A stretch of 64,000 nt of DNA, taken from an uncultured Chloroflexota bacterium (GTDB lineage Bacteria > Chloroflexota > Anaerolineae > Anaerolineales > Anaerolineaceae). This document shows, in pieces, positions 6,701 through 14,739 of the stretch; position 1 is the stretch's first letter, and every line of letters starts with the position of its first letter. The stretch covers positions 62,001-126,000 of the forward strand of contig CADACE010000009.1 in NCBI GenBank assembly GCA_902786265.1, read 5' to 3'. The translations under genes and the position numbers were made by a program. Under the pieces are notes generated by a model, which searched no databases, had not been told where the DNA came from, and saw only the letters and a program-made list of their open reading frames with translations.

Positions 6701-9183
6701 TGCCGGTCGCCGCCCAACTTGAGATCGTTCAGCGCGAGCCGCTGAAGGCAGCCGAACTGGTGCAGAAAACCGATATTAAACCGGAGATGCCGGTCGTTTC
6801 ACAACCCGAGACCGTTCAGCGAGAACCGCTGAAGGCAGCCGAGCCTGTACAGAAAACTGAAACAAAACCGGAAATGCCGGTCACTGCTCAACCCGAAACC
6901 GTTCAGCGTGAACCGTTGAAGGTAGCTGAACCGGTGCAGAAGGGTAAAACCGAACCGGAGATGCCGGTCACTGCTCACCCCGAAACCGTTCAGCGTGAGC
7001 CGCTGAAGGCAGCCGAACCGGCGCAGAAAGCTGAAACAAAACCGGAAATGCCGGTCGTTTCACAACCCGAGACCGTTCAGCGTGAACCGCTGAAGGCCGC
7101 CCAACCGGTGCAGAAAGCCGAAACCAAACCGGAGATGCCGGTCACTGCTCAACCCGAAACCGTTCAGCGTGAACCGCTGAAGGCAGCCGAACCGGTGCAG
7201 AAAGCCGAAACAAAACCGGAGATGCCGGTCGTTTCACAGCCCGAGACCGTTCAGCGCGAGCCGCTAAAAGCTGCCGAACCGGTACAGGAAGCCGAAACAA
7301 AACCGGAGATGTCGGTCGTTTCACAGCCTGAGACCGTTCAGCGCGAACCGTTGAAGGCCGCCGAACCGGTGCAGAAAGCTGAAATTAAACCGGAAATGCC
7401 GGTCGTTTCACAACCCGAGACCGTTCAGCGTGAATCGCTGAAAGCCGCCGAACCGGTGCAGAAGGTTAAAACCGAACCGGAGATGCCGGTCACTGCTCAA
7501 CCCGAAACCGTTCAGCGTGAGCCGCTGAAGGCCGCCGAACCGGCGCAGAAAGCTGAAGAAAAACCGGAGATGCCGGTCATTTCACAACCTGAGACCGTTC
7601 AGCGCGAGCCGCTGAAAGCTGCCGAACCGGTACAGGAAGCCGAATCAAAACCGGAGCTGCCGGTCGTTTTACAACCTGAGACCGTTCAGCGAGAACCGCT
7701 GAAGGTCGCCGAACCGGTGCAGAAAGCCGAAACAAAACCGGAAATGCCGGTCGCTGCACAACCTGAGACCGTTCAGCGAGAACCGCTGAAGGCAGCCGAA
7801 CCGGTGCAGAAAGCCGAATCGAAACCGGAGATGCCGGTCGCCGTCCAACCTGAGACCGTTCAGCGTGAACCGCTGAAGGCAGCAGAACCGGTGCAGAAAG
7901 CCGAATCAAAACCGGAAATGCCGGTCGTTTCACAACCTGAGACCGTTCAGCGTGAGCCGCTGAAGGCCGCCGAACCGGTGCAGAAAGCCGAAACCAAACC
8001 GGAGATGCCGGTCGCCGTCCAACCTGAGACCGTTCAGCGAGAACCGCTGAAGGTCGCCGAACCGGTACAGGAAGCCGAAACAAAACCGGAGATGCCGGCC
8101 GTCGCTCAACCCGAAACCGTTCAGCGTGAGCCGCTGAAGACAGCAGAACCAGTGCAGAAAGCTGAATCAAAACCGGTAACGCCGGTCGCTGCTCACCCCG
8201 AGACCGTTCAGCGCGAACCGTTGAAGGCCGCCGAACCGGCGCAGAAAGCCGAAACAAAACCGGAAATGCCGGTCGCTGCACAACCTGAGACCATTCAGCG
8301 AGAACCGCTGAAGGCTGCCGAACCGGTACAGAAAGCCGAAACCAAACCGGAGATGCCGGTCGCTGCACAACACGGGACCGTTCAGCGTGAACCGATGAAA
8401 ACAGCTGAACCTGTACAAGCTGCCGGCGGAAAAACAGAAAAACCGGTATTACAGAAAGCCGAACAGGGTGCGGTGATCCAGCGTGAACCGGATGATATTC
8501 ATGCGTTGTTGAGTTCGCTCCCGACACATTATGAAATGCCGCGTGAGCAGATCGATGCGATTCGTTCCGGGACTCCTTATTCACCTCAAAGTTCTACGGT
8601 TCAGAGAGAGTCTGTTTCGTTCGATCTGCCATCACAAAACAGGAGTAAGATTTCCGGTTCACAAAGAACAGGACAATCAGTTTCACATGATAAAATCAGT
8701 GAAGCGGCACCGCATCATGCTGAGGTCCAGCGTGAACCGGACTTTGTATTACCGAAATCTACTGCTAAGAATGATACAATAAAGAACACGATTCAACGGG
8801 AAAGCCAGCCGGAAAAGGCTTCGCCAATAGGAACATCTTCCTCTGCCGACAGCATTGGGTTTATAAGGCCTCCGCAGGGCAGCTTCGGAAACAGCAGAAA
8901 TACGGGCAGCCAGTCCCATTTTCCCGGACTTTCGGCAAGTGCTTTGACGCCCCCGGCATATAACACGATACAGCGGGAGATGGATGACGAGGGTATGTCG
9001 GAACCGTCGATAAGCCCGGCCGGACCGACAACACCGGACGAGGTCGCTTCCGTTCAAAAAGAAATCGTTGAAAAAATCCTGCCTGAAGTGACTGCAAGGC
9101 AGCTGGATACCCTGGCAGACAGACTGATACCGCGAATCAAGCGCATTATTAGAGAGGAGATGGAACGCAGCATGTTCCGTTAG
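3775..9183 (+). CDS. giant VQREP-repeat eCIS protein (1802 aa), tape-measure slot
   Basis: Residues 1-460 are a basic, Ser/Pro-rich, low-complexity N-terminus with the first scattered QRE motifs. Residues 461-1534 are 36 tandem repeats of 29 or 32 residues, with consensus TVQREPLKAAEPVQKAETKP, then EMPV and a short variable end. Residues after 1534 form a less regular region with further QRE motifs. The last 50 residues are a charged helix ending MERSMFR. I count 48 QRE motifs by eye. No signal peptide, membrane segment or folded domain is evident, and the repeat is proline-rich, so the protein is probably extended or disordered. It directly precedes the LysM and spike genes, where phages and some eCIS encode the tape measure. 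A length-setting role, a scaffold inside the tube, or cargo tethering are all possible. The start is an ATG at 3775. Confidence 0.85.
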   Translation: MADGKNMEPIIESLKARKARTAAMLNPGKSAGLGNGLLSNSSSLQPQTVFRQTKASFSVNRPSVTVMREKALSSFSRKAEAKYNDGMKLLHLKPATSPSTPTVQRAPASMPLPTGGGTAAPASADPAPVSMPSRPMSSMPSFPPKSERRPVVFDRSDGPSDFEKRLMANKKQKQEQEAKQRGPDRRKVRTERVEISSSDSKEVNRDFAPFEMPEPPAPPVKEVRAVRDIPSKSSNINSATIQREFLDSKSSVPAVKSQNKSGSDRVPDHPKSSDKSEIIQREFESEEAQFESGNTAAETVRREPITSVVPVRTHVARRPRPSAPQTDSSDMIQREPLNDAPESVPAAEKKASEPEIQTAKKDAAVQREPLKAAEITKTVGEKPSAPAAQAAEEAATVQRESLKAAEPIRNSSEEVTLPVVQRATAEEAEIQREIPETVEPQQNSISEAPKSVAQKTVSNATVQREPLKAVEPVQKSGSKPEMSVVSQSDSVETVQRETLKAAEPVLKAETKPEMPVVSQSDSGETIQREPLKVAEPAQKSESKPEMPVAAQPETVQREPLKAAEPVLKAETKSEMPVASQSDSGETIQREPMKVAESAKKSESKPEMPVAAQPETVQREPLKAAEPVLKAETKSEMPVVAQSDSGETIQREPLKVAEPAQKSESKPEMPVAAQPETVQREPLKAAEPVQKAETKPEMPVASQSDSGETIQREPMKVAESAQKSESKPEIPVAAQPETVQREPLKAVEPVQKAETKSEMPVVAQSDSGKTIQREPMKVAEPAQKSESKPEISVAAQPETVQREPLKAAEPVQKAETKSEMPIVSKSDAGETVQREPLKAAESVQKAETKPEMPVAVQSYSSKTVQREPLKVAEPVQKAEAKQGMPVVSQSDTGETVQRESLKAAEPVQKAETKPGMPVVSQSDAGETVQREPLKAAESVQKAETKPEMPVVSHPETVQREPLKAAEQVQKAESKPEMPVAAQLEIVQREPLKAAELVQKTDIKPEMPVVSQPETVQREPLKAAEPVQKTETKPEMPVTAQPETVQREPLKVAEPVQKGKTEPEMPVTAHPETVQREPLKAAEPAQKAETKPEMPVVSQPETVQREPLKAAQPVQKAETKPEMPVTAQPETVQREPLKAAEPVQKAETKPEMPVVSQPETVQREPLKAAEPVQEAETKPEMSVVSQPETVQREPLKAAEPVQKAEIKPEMPVVSQPETVQRESLKAAEPVQKVKTEPEMPVTAQPETVQREPLKAAEPAQKAEEKPEMPVISQPETVQREPLKAAEPVQEAESKPELPVVLQPETVQREPLKVAEPVQKAETKPEMPVAAQPETVQREPLKAAEPVQKAESKPEMPVAVQPETVQREPLKAAEPVQKAESKPEMPVVSQPETVQREPLKAAEPVQKAETKPEMPVAVQPETVQREPLKVAEPVQEAETKPEMPAVAQPETVQREPLKTAEPVQKAESKPVTPVAAHPETVQREPLKAAEPAQKAETKPEMPVAAQPETIQREPLKAAEPVQKAETKPEMPVAAQHGTVQREPMKTAEPVQAAGGKTEKPVLQKAEQGAVIQREPDDIHALLSSLPTHYEMPREQIDAIRSGTPYSPQSSTVQRESVSFDLPSQNRSKISGSQRTGQSVSHDKISEAAPHHAEVQREPDFVLPKSTAKNDTIKNTIQRESQPEKASPIGTSSSADSIGFIRPPQGSFGNSRNTGSQSHFPGLSASALTPPAYNTIQREMDDEGMSEPSISPAGPTTPDEVASVQKEIVEKILPEVTARQLDTLADRLIPRIKRIIREEMERSMFR
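5155..8376 (+). repeat. 36-copy in-frame tandem repeat (87/96 bp units)
   Basis: The array is 3222 bases long: 26 units of 87 bp and 10 units of 96 bp, all multiples of three and all beginning at the codon for the first residue of (T/I)(V/I)QRE. The 96-bp units end SDSGE-like and the 87-bp units end PE. From 5251 to 6165 the two types alternate strictly, giving five copies of a 183-bp dimer with an LKAAEPVL-type then an LKVAEPAQ-type half. From about 6600 the array is almost all 87-bp units. This pattern indicates expansion by unequal crossing over at two scales. Confidence 0.95.
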
Positions 9184-9198
9184 AGGGAAAGGAGACTG

Positions 9199-9891
9199 AT
9201 GGAAAAAGCAAAACTGTATATTGACTACTTATATGTGGGTGCTTTAGCTGGTTTTTCGGTAGAATGCCAGTTTAATCCTTCCGAATTGACTGTTACCCGC
9301 TCCACGAACTGGGAAGGAAAACCTGTTCCTGAACGTGATTTTCCCCGGACGGAATTTAAAGGAGGCAACGCGGCCACATATACGCTCAATCTCTTCTTTG
9401 ATGCTTATGCTACGGACGATTATAAAACTACAAAACCGTCACCGCGGAATATTCGGAAAGATATCAACAATCTGATGGCTATGGGACTGCGTACCTATGG
9501 TTACAGTGTGCCTCTTTCTTATCCATATTTAGGCGAGCCTCCTTCGATTATTTTTGTTTGGGGCGGTGTCAAACTGTTCCGTGCTGTAATGACAAGCATT
9601 TCAGTCACGTACACCATGTTTGATGATAAGGGGATCCCTATCCGGGCAACTGCCAACTGCACATTTATGGAGCAAAGTCATCCTTTGGATTCGCTGCCGC
9701 CGCAAAACCCGACAACACGTACTGAATCACGCCAGACGGTTCGTGTCACACAGGGCGACCGGATCGACCTGATCGCGAATAATTATTATGGTGACAGCCG
9801 CATGTGGCGGAAGGTTGCAAACGCGAATGATCTTGATGATCCGTTTAATCTCCGCCCCGGACAGCTTCTGGTCATGCCGCCGGAAGAGTGA
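9199..9891 (+). CDS. LysM-domain baseplate adaptor (Afp7-like)
   Basis: This 230-residue protein has an N-terminal domain, CQFNPSELTVTRSTNWEGKP, typical of the eCIS LysM/gp53-like adaptor that joins the tube end to the spike. A C-terminal LysM module, VRVTQGDRIDLIANNYYGDS, followed by WRKVANAN and LRPGQLLVMP, completes it. In the family the LysM acts as a structural clamp in the baseplate rather than binding peptidoglycan in solution. AAAGGAG lies a few bases before the ATG. It is immediately followed by the VgrG-like spike gene, as in antifeeding prophage. Confidence 0.93.
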   Translation: MEKAKLYIDYLYVGALAGFSVECQFNPSELTVTRSTNWEGKPVPERDFPRTEFKGGNAATYTLNLFFDAYATDDYKTTKPSPRNIRKDINNLMAMGLRTYGYSVPLSYPYLGEPPSIIFVWGGVKLFRAVMTSISVTYTMFDDKGIPIRATANCTFMEQSHPLDSLPPQNPTTRTESRQTVRVTQGDRIDLIANNYYGDSRMWRKVANANDLDDPFNLRPGQLLVMPPEE

Positions 9892-9906
9892 GGATGGTAA
9901 AAACGA

Positions 9907-11877
9907 ATGAAGACGACTGTTGATATCAAGCTCGGTTCAATTCAGATGAAAACCCTTTTTGAGGTTTTGGAAGAAGTTGTAGTTGACCAGAATTATTATC
10001 TTCCGACTGAGTTCACGATCCTGCTGCATGATAGGCGCCAATTGGTTCCGACACTCTTTGAATATACGGACAATATTCTTTCCATTAAATTGGGACAGTC
10101 TGTTAAAATTTCTTTCGGGCATACTTCCGGGGTGCTCAACACTGTGTCATCAAATGAGGTCGTGGATGGTGAGATCACTTCGATTGAGCCGATTTATGAC
10201 GGTGCGGATGTTTTTCTGCGTATCCGGGGGTATGACCGCGGACATCGGCTGACCCATGGCAAAGCGACACGAACATACGGCGACGGCAACCCGACCGGAG
10301 CCGGGATCGGTGATTCTGATATTGTCAGCAAGATCGCGAAAGATGCGGGATTGTCTGCCAAAGTAGATGCCACATCCCTTGCTACCGTCAAGTATAAATA
10401 TGTGATGCAGTACAACCAGAATGACTGGGATTTTCTGTGGGCACGCGCCAACATGCTTGGTTATCAGGTCTATGTAGAAGGAAAAGAACTGCATTTTTGT
10501 CCTGCCGGAAAAGCACGCGCGAAGAAAAATCCGGATAAACTGGAATTTGGCGGCAACTTTTTCCGCTTTGAACCCCGTATTGTCGCGATGGGACAAGTCA
10601 CAAAGACGGAAGCATATGGCTGGGACCCGTCTCAGAAGAAAAATGTGAATTCCTCAACACAGGTTTCATTGTCTTCCGGCGGTACCAGTATTACAGAGAC
10701 TTTGATCCCTGCCAACAGTCAATTTAAATCCGCTTACAGCAGCAAAGCCGTAGATACCGTGATCCGGCCGAATGCTGTCACCACGCCGGAGGCAAAGGCT
10801 TATGCCGACGCAGCCTTTTCCCGTGCGTCTTCATCCTTTGTCCAGGCGTATGGCGAACTGGATGAAGGTGATCCTTTCCTGGTGGTAGGGTCGACGGTTA
10901 CGATCAAAGGGCTGGGAGCCCGTTTCTCCGGAGATTATTTTGTGACGGAAGCGCATCATACCTACCGGCATGGCGCGTTCCGCACGACTTTTTCAGTCAG
11001 CGGAGGCTCTCCCAATACTTTCCGCAGTCTGATCTTAGGTTCGGAAGCCGATCATGCCCTGAACCGTATGCAGGGTGTGGTTACCGGTGTCGTGACCTCC
11101 AACAACGATCCGGAAAAACTGGGACGCGTCCAGGTGAAATACCCGTGGCTTCCGAAGATGAACAGCGCGGAGCTCTCTTCCTGCTGGGCACGTCTTGCTT
11201 TTGTCGGCGGCGGTAATAACCGGGGCATCGTATTCCTGCCGGAAATTGATGATGAAGTACTGCTGGCTTTTGAAAACGGGGATATGAGTTCTCCCTTTGT
11301 GCTTGGCGTTTTGTATAACGGAAAGGACAAACCGCCGAAGGGTATTGGTGAGCTTGTGGATTCCGGCGCCAAAAAAGTCAATGAACGCATCATTGTTTCA
11401 AGATCCGGTCATAAGATCATCATGGATGATACAGAGGGAAAAGAAAAGATCACGATCCAGGATAAAACCGGGAAAAACATGATTGAGATTGACTCAACGA
11501 AAAATGAGTTTAAAATTATTTCCGAAGGTAAACTGGATCTGCAGTCAAAGGGTGATCTTACTTTAACCACTGAAGGAAAAATGACTTTGAAAGCGAAACA
11601 GGATCTTGCTGCTTCCACCGACGCGGCTATGGACCTGAAAGCTCAAAAATCTGTCAGTATCAATGCTTCACAGAGCGCCAGCATCAAAGCGAACCAATCA
11701 GTTGAAGTTTCCGGTAACCAAAAGGTGGATGTGAAAGCCGGTGCTTCCGCGTTGTCATTGCAGGCTGCCGGTGCGGAATTGAAAGGCGTGAAAGTGGATG
11801 TGAAAGCCAATTCCATGCTGTCATTAGGCGGTACCGCTATGGTGCAGATCCAGGGCGGGATTGTAAAAATCAATTAG
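9907..11877 (+). CDS. VgrG/gpD-gp5-like spike protein (Afp8-like)
   Basis: This 656-residue protein forms the trimeric central spike. Its N-terminal half is a gpD/gp27-like hub domain ending around TFSVSGGSPNTFRSL. It is followed by a gp5-type OB fold: GVVTGVVTSNNDPEKLGRVQ, KYPWL, FLPEIDDEVLLAFENGD and PFVLGVLYNG. The final 150 residues are a triple-stranded beta-helix of short repeats such as KLDLQSKGDLTLTTEGKMTL. There is no C-terminal effector extension. A PAAR tip gene follows. The assignment is firm by domain order. Confidence 0.94.
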   Translation: MKTTVDIKLGSIQMKTLFEVLEEVVVDQNYYLPTEFTILLHDRRQLVPTLFEYTDNILSIKLGQSVKISFGHTSGVLNTVSSNEVVDGEITSIEPIYDGADVFLRIRGYDRGHRLTHGKATRTYGDGNPTGAGIGDSDIVSKIAKDAGLSAKVDATSLATVKYKYVMQYNQNDWDFLWARANMLGYQVYVEGKELHFCPAGKARAKKNPDKLEFGGNFFRFEPRIVAMGQVTKTEAYGWDPSQKKNVNSSTQVSLSSGGTSITETLIPANSQFKSAYSSKAVDTVIRPNAVTTPEAKAYADAAFSRASSSFVQAYGELDEGDPFLVVGSTVTIKGLGARFSGDYFVTEAHHTYRHGAFRTTFSVSGGSPNTFRSLILGSEADHALNRMQGVVTGVVTSNNDPEKLGRVQVKYPWLPKMNSAELSSCWARLAFVGGGNNRGIVFLPEIDDEVLLAFENGDMSSPFVLGVLYNGKDKPPKGIGELVDSGAKKVNERIIVSRSGHKIIMDDTEGKEKITIQDKTGKNMIEIDSTKNEFKIISEGKLDLQSKGDLTLTTEGKMTLKAKQDLAASTDAAMDLKAQKSVSINASQSASIKANQSVEVSGNQKVDVKAGASALSLQAAGAELKGVKVDVKANSMLSLGGTAMVQIQGGIVKIN

Positions 11878-11933
11878 GAATGAAGAATTTCTGAGGTTCA
11901 GAAATTACTTTTCTGAATTAGACCGGAGGGTTT

Positions 11934-12221
11934 ATGCCTTTTCCTGCTGCAAGACTTGGTGATTTGACGGCAACCGGTGACGCGATTACCGGACCGGGTG
12001 CTGCAACGGTTTTGATTGAAAATGTTCCCGCAGCCTGTATGGGGGATATGGTAACCGGTGCCGCATGTACCGGTACAATCACAGTGGGCAGTCCAACCGT
12101 CTTCATTATGGGACGGCCTGCAGCCCGGGTAACCAGTACTGTGGTTGGTGTGAATCCGGCAACCGGTGTACCGGTTACGACCGCGATCATGAAAGGCGCG
12201 ATAAAAACCTTGATCGCCTGA
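11934..12221 (+). CDS. PAAR-domain spike tip (Afp10-like)
   Basis: This 95-residue protein begins MPFPAARLGDLTATGDAITG and has the glycine- and proline-rich short strands of PAAR proteins, with AACMGDMVTGAACTG and IMGRPAARVTS. PAAR proteins cap the spike trimer with a sharp metal-stabilised cone. There is no extension carrying a toxin. GACCGGAGG provides a strong RBS. Unlike in antifeeding prophage, where gp25 comes first, here the PAAR gene precedes the gp25 gene. Confidence 0.9.
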   Translation: MPFPAARLGDLTATGDAITGPGAATVLIENVPAACMGDMVTGAACTGTITVGSPTVFIMGRPAARVTSTVVGVNPATGVPVTTAIMKGAIKTLIA

Positions 12222-12237
12222 GAAAGTCTGGGTAAAG

Positions 12238-12651
12238 ATGTTAAATGAAGATAAAAAATATATAGGAACCGGGTGGAGCTTCCCTGTCGGAACAGATTCC
12301 GCGGGGAAAATTAAACTGGTTACCGGGAATGAGGATATAGAGCAGGCGATCCACATCATTTTGGAAACGTCTCCCGGTGAGCGGGTGATGCGACCCCTTT
12401 TCGGCTGCCGTGCGAAGGAAATGGTCTTTGACTCGATCCATCAGGAGACCATGACGCTCATGGCAGATGCGGTACAGCAGGCTCTGACCATGTGGGAACC
12501 GCGCATTCTTGTAAAGAATGTTACTGTTGAACGTGACGCAAAGGTTGAAACCGCCCTTGTGTGTAATATTGAATATGAAATCAACGCGACGCATGACAGC
12601 CGCAACATCGTGCATCCGTTTTATATTGATAAAGAACCGGAAATCATTTGA
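12238..12651 (+). CDS. baseplate wedge protein gp25-like (Afp9-like)
   Basis: This 137-residue protein has the GPW/gp25 fold seen in all contractile systems. It contains GTGWSFPVGTDSAGKIKLVTG, the helix DIEQAIHIILETSPGERVMR and the conserved EPRI signature followed by a VKNVTVE strand. The gp25 protein nucleates sheath assembly on the baseplate. The start is the ATG at 12238, 17 bases after the PAAR stop. Confidence 0.94.
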   Translation: MLNEDKKYIGTGWSFPVGTDSAGKIKLVTGNEDIEQAIHIILETSPGERVMRPLFGCRAKEMVFDSIHQETMTLMADAVQQALTMWEPRILVKNVTVERDAKVETALVCNIEYEINATHDSRNIVHPFYIDKEPEII

Positions 12652-12675
12652 CCGGCATAGTGAAGGAGTACGCCC

Positions 12676-14739
12676 ATGACATTACCTGTCCCGAATTTAG
12701 ATGATTTGCGTTTTCAAAGTGATTTAGTGGATGAAGCACGTAAGCGTATCATTCATTATTGTCCGGAATGGACAGAATATAACATCAGTGATCCGGGGAT
12801 CACCCTGATAGAACTGTTCGCCTGGATGACTGAGCTGATGGTTTATCGATTAAATCGTGTTCCGGAAAAAAATTATCTGAAATTTTTGGAAATGCTTGGT
12901 TTTCAGCAGATTCCCGCCAAAACCGCGGAAACCAATATCACGTTTTGGCTGTCTGCATTGCTGCCGCTGGGTGAAGAAGATACCACATCTGTGGTTGTAC
13001 CTGCCGGAACTGAGATCCAGTCTGAAGATCAGCCGGACCCGGTAGTGTTTACTACATCCCGTGAGCTGCGGATCAATGCTCCCCTTCTGGCTCATTTACG
13101 CACGGAAGAAAATTTCAACCAGAATTATATTTCGCGTCTTGGTCTGGATATTTTCCGTCCGTTTAATAAAGTACCGCAAATCGGGGATACTTTTTATCTT
13201 GGCTTTAATGACCGCAATAATATTTCCGGTCACATTCTTCGTCTTGATTTTGAATGCGAGCCTACGGAAGCGGTCGGTATCCGCCGTGAAAATCCGCCGT
13301 GGGTCTGGGAGTGCCTGACGCACGATGGCTGGAAGGAATTGGAACTCAGCAAATTTGCGGGAGAACGGGATACAACAGGCGGTTTGAACAACGAACGCGG
13401 CAGCTTAACGCTGTATACTCCGCTTGACTTTTCATCAGAAATGCTGCATGGGCTTCAGGCGTTCTGGATACGCTGCAGATTTGAGCAGCGTGATTCTTCG
13501 CAGGGGATGTATACGGAATCACCGCGGGTGACAAACCTGCATGTTTATTCAGCCGGTGCGCAGGTTCCCGCAGCGAATGCCCAGGTAGTGGATGGAGAGA
13601 TCCTCGGCGAATCCAACGGTGAACCCGGACAGCATTTCTCCCTGCAGCATTCCCCGGTACTTGATTTTTCGGAAGATGAAACGATTGAAGTCGAAGAAAC
13701 GGTGGACGGCGTCCAGGTTTTTGTTCCCTGGACACGTGTGGATGATTTCGCTTCTTCGGATAAATTCTCCAGACATTATATTCTGGATACCGCCAAGGGT
13801 GAAATCAGCTTTGGTCCTTCTGTCCGTCAGAGTGATGGTTCAGCGATCCAGTATGGACGCATTCCGGAAAGCGGAAAACGCATTCGTGTAACCGATTACC
13901 GATATGGCGGCGGGATTCGCGGAAATCTGCCGGAAAACGCGGTCGATATCATGAATACCTCGCTGGCTTATATATCCAGAGCTTCCAATCTGCAGCGCAC
14001 TTTGGGCGGACGGGACCAGGAAACACTGGAGGAACTGATCCAGCGCGCACAAAGAGAAATCCAGACACAGCGGCGCGCGGTGACTGCTCAGGATTTTGAG
14101 CAATTCACACTGAAGAGCAGCAAAGCGATCGCCCGGACAAAATGCATAACTCCGGAAGATACAGGTTCAGGTACCGTGACAATTCTGGTCGTCCCCGATG
14201 TTGTGGATAATCTGGAAAACGGCGACCTCCATGCTTTGCATGTTTCCGATGACCTGAGGACAAAAGTCAGAGGGTATCTGGATAAGTATCGTTTGCTGAC
14301 AACAGCCATAAACATCGAAGAACCGAAGTATTATGGCATCAGAGTAAAATCAACAGTTGTCCCGCAGGAATTTGCCAATGATTCAGACACGGCAACCGAA
14401 GTGACGGAGGTTTTGAACCGTTACCTGTGTCCTTTGAAAAGCGAAACTGTCGAAGATGAAACATCCCGCGGATGGGAATTCGGACGGAATGTATTCAATG
14501 CTGAGATCGTTTCCCTGATCCAGAAGATCCCGAGTGTGAAATACGTTCTGGATACAGAGGTCGAATGGCGTCGGGTCAGTCCGATGAATGAAGTTAATGA
14601 TGAGTTCGGCGGAGATGTTATGGGATTGCAGCCTGTAAATAAGATGCTGTCAATTCCTGCGGACGGACTGGTCTGTTCCCTGCGTCATGAAATTGTTGTG
14701 ACAACAATGGATGAATATGTAAGCGGAGGATCCAAATGA
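12676..14739 (+). CDS. baseplate J-like wedge protein (Afp11-like, gp6-like)
   Basis: This 687-residue protein begins LPVPNLDDLRFQSDLVDEAR and contains ISDPGITLIELFAWMTELMV, the typical N-terminal motif of eCIS baseplate J proteins. Further on are RVTDYRYGGGIRGNLPENAV and RAVTAQDFEQFTLKSSKAIA, the gp6/gpJ core that forms the wedge ring around the spike. A GGAG RBS precedes the ATG. It overlaps the next gene by four bases, so the two are translationally coupled. Confidence 0.94.
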   Translation: MTLPVPNLDDLRFQSDLVDEARKRIIHYCPEWTEYNISDPGITLIELFAWMTELMVYRLNRVPEKNYLKFLEMLGFQQIPAKTAETNITFWLSALLPLGEEDTTSVVVPAGTEIQSEDQPDPVVFTTSRELRINAPLLAHLRTEENFNQNYISRLGLDIFRPFNKVPQIGDTFYLGFNDRNNISGHILRLDFECEPTEAVGIRRENPPWVWECLTHDGWKELELSKFAGERDTTGGLNNERGSLTLYTPLDFSSEMLHGLQAFWIRCRFEQRDSSQGMYTESPRVTNLHVYSAGAQVPAANAQVVDGEILGESNGEPGQHFSLQHSPVLDFSEDETIEVEETVDGVQVFVPWTRVDDFASSDKFSRHYILDTAKGEISFGPSVRQSDGSAIQYGRIPESGKRIRVTDYRYGGGIRGNLPENAVDIMNTSLAYISRASNLQRTLGGRDQETLEELIQRAQREIQTQRRAVTAQDFEQFTLKSSKAIARTKCITPEDTGSGTVTILVVPDVVDNLENGDLHALHVSDDLRTKVRGYLDKYRLLTTAINIEEPKYYGIRVKSTVVPQEFANDSDTATEVTEVLNRYLCPLKSETVEDETSRGWEFGRNVFNAEIVSLIQKIPSVKYVLDTEVEWRRVSPMNEVNDEFGGDVMGLQPVNKMLSIPADGLVCSLRHEIVVTTMDEYVSGGSK

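Noticed and set aside
5155..8376. Regular repeats that a repeat finder might call a CRISPR array
   Set aside because: Units are 87 or 96 bp, always in frame, with no unique spacers, inside one long coding sequence.
5399..8584. Long open frames on the - strand opposite the repeat array
   Set aside because: They repeat the same Arg/Pro/Leu-rich pattern with the period of the + strand repeats and stay open only because the unit length is a multiple of three. They have no RBS or recognisable domain.
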